A stretch of DNA of 5,727 nucleotides from Bacteroidales bacterium Bact_20. GTDB lineage: Bacteria > Bacteroidota > Bacteroidia > Bacteroidales > DTU049. The number at the start of each line of letters is the position of its first letter. The first letter of the stretch is position 1. The translations under genes were made by a program, and so were the position numbers. The stretch lies in NCBI GenBank assembly GCA_001603615.1, contig LUZL01000013.1, positions 1-5,727 on the forward strand. The letters are read 5' to 3'. Positions 5,201-5,727 of this stretch are shown piece by piece. Below the pieces are notes generated by a model. It made no database searches. It worked only from the letters and a program-made list of their open reading frames with translations, and was not told the DNA's origin.

Positions 5201-5727
5201 ATGAAGGACTTAGAGAAAAAAATTACTCAAAAAAATAAATCTAAATTAGATATACTATGGAATAATATATTAGACTTTATTAAGGAAAATATTAATTATC
5301 AGAATTTTAAAACATGGTTTTTACCTCTAAAACCACTCTCTTTTGAAGATAATACTTTAACTATAGAAGTGCCTTCATCCTTTTATTATGAATACATAGA
5401 GGCACATTTCATTGATGTTTTGAAAATAGCTTTGAAAAATTTTGTGGGTCCTAATGCTAAACTTTATTATCAAGTAGTCATTACCAAAGAAGATGATAAC
5501 TCATCTACTATGCAGTGGCCTTCTAGTGATAGGGTAGCTACTACTAATCCTGATATTCATCTACCTTTAAATGCTGAGAATATAAATAAAGAAAAAACAG
5601 ATACTTTGCCTAATCCTTTTCTCATTCCTGGTATTAGAACATATTCTATTGATAGTAATTTGATAGAAATGCTAGACTTTGATAATTTCATAGAAGGCGA
5701 ATGCAATAGATTAGCTAGAGCTGTAGG
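5201..5727 (+). CDS. dnaA: Chromosomal replication initiator DnaA, N-terminal part, cut by the window edge
   Basis: The frame is open from the ATG at 5201 to the end of the window, 175 full codons. DnaA is the cytoplasmic AAA+ protein that binds and melts the chromosome origin. Residues about 15-97 are domain I: LWNNILDFIKENINYQNFKTW (18-38), then LTIEVPSSFYYEYIE and LKNFVGPNAKLYY. This is the helicase-loading and self-interaction domain, in its Bacteroidota wording. Residues about 98-136 are a polar, low-complexity domain II linker. Domain III begins with NPFLIPG (138-144) and F-DNFIEGECNRLARA (160-174), the conserved entry to the ATPase domain. Walker A, Walker B and the DNA-binding domain IV lie beyond the window. 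The start has no Shine-Dalgarno, only A-rich sequence, like most genes here. The 84-base gap from the upstream gene suggests its own transcription unit. Confidence 0.93.
   Translation, partial: MKDLEKKITQKNKSKLDILWNNILDFIKENINYQNFKTWFLPLKPLSFEDNTLTIEVPSSFYYEYIEAHFIDVLKIALKNFVGPNAKLYYQVVITKEDDNSSTMQWPSSDRVATTNPDIHLPLNAENINKEKTDTLPNPFLIPGIRTYSIDSNLIEMLDFDNFIEGECNRLARAV

Overview
This window looks like part of a chromosome of an AT-rich member of the Bacteroidota. Four signs support that. A secreted protease ends in a type IX secretion (T9SS) sorting domain, a system essentially confined to this phylum. Promoter-like TAnnTTTG boxes, the Bacteroidota -7 consensus, sit 9 to 19 bases before three starts. 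A UshA-type 5'-nucleotidase is split into two adjacent genes in the order typical of the phylum. The co-chaperonin and DnaA sequences also read as Bacteroidota versions. I cannot name the genus. Most of the window is visibly below 30% G+C.

Layout. Bases 1-479 (minus strand) hold the N-terminal 159 codons of an IS1595-family transposase, ISSod11-like, cut by the window edge. Its base composition is clearly richer in G+C than its surroundings, which suggests an acquired element. Bases 480-836 are non-coding: the transposase promoter, an inverted repeat, a probable IS end near 579, then AT-rich DNA leading to the promoter of the next gene. Bases 837-2870 encode a secreted C10 (streptopain-like) cysteine protease with two CUB domains and a T9SS sorting domain. 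Bases 2863-3225 encode a GroES-family co-chaperonin whose start overlaps the protease stop by 8 bases. An AT-only spacer (3226-3423) carries a 26-bp perfect palindrome and a good promoter. Bases 3424-4173 encode the C-terminal (substrate-binding) half of a 5'-nucleotidase as a lipoprotein. Bases 4166-5116 encode the metallophosphatase half with a Tat-type signal. Bases 5201-5727 are the start of dnaA, cut by the window edge.

How they fit together. The two nucleotidase genes are translationally coupled and probably rebuild one periplasmic nucleotide-scavenging enzyme from two polypeptides exported by different routes. The protease and the GroES-like gene are also overlapped, but a functional link is not established. 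dnaA is probably a separate unit. I found no CRISPR array, tRNA or rRNA, and no DnaA-box cluster that would mark the origin here. No wholly new system is evident. The most unusual points are the protease/co-chaperonin coupling, the C10-CUB-CUB-T9SS architecture, the two-route split nucleotidase and the inverted repeat over the transposase promoter.
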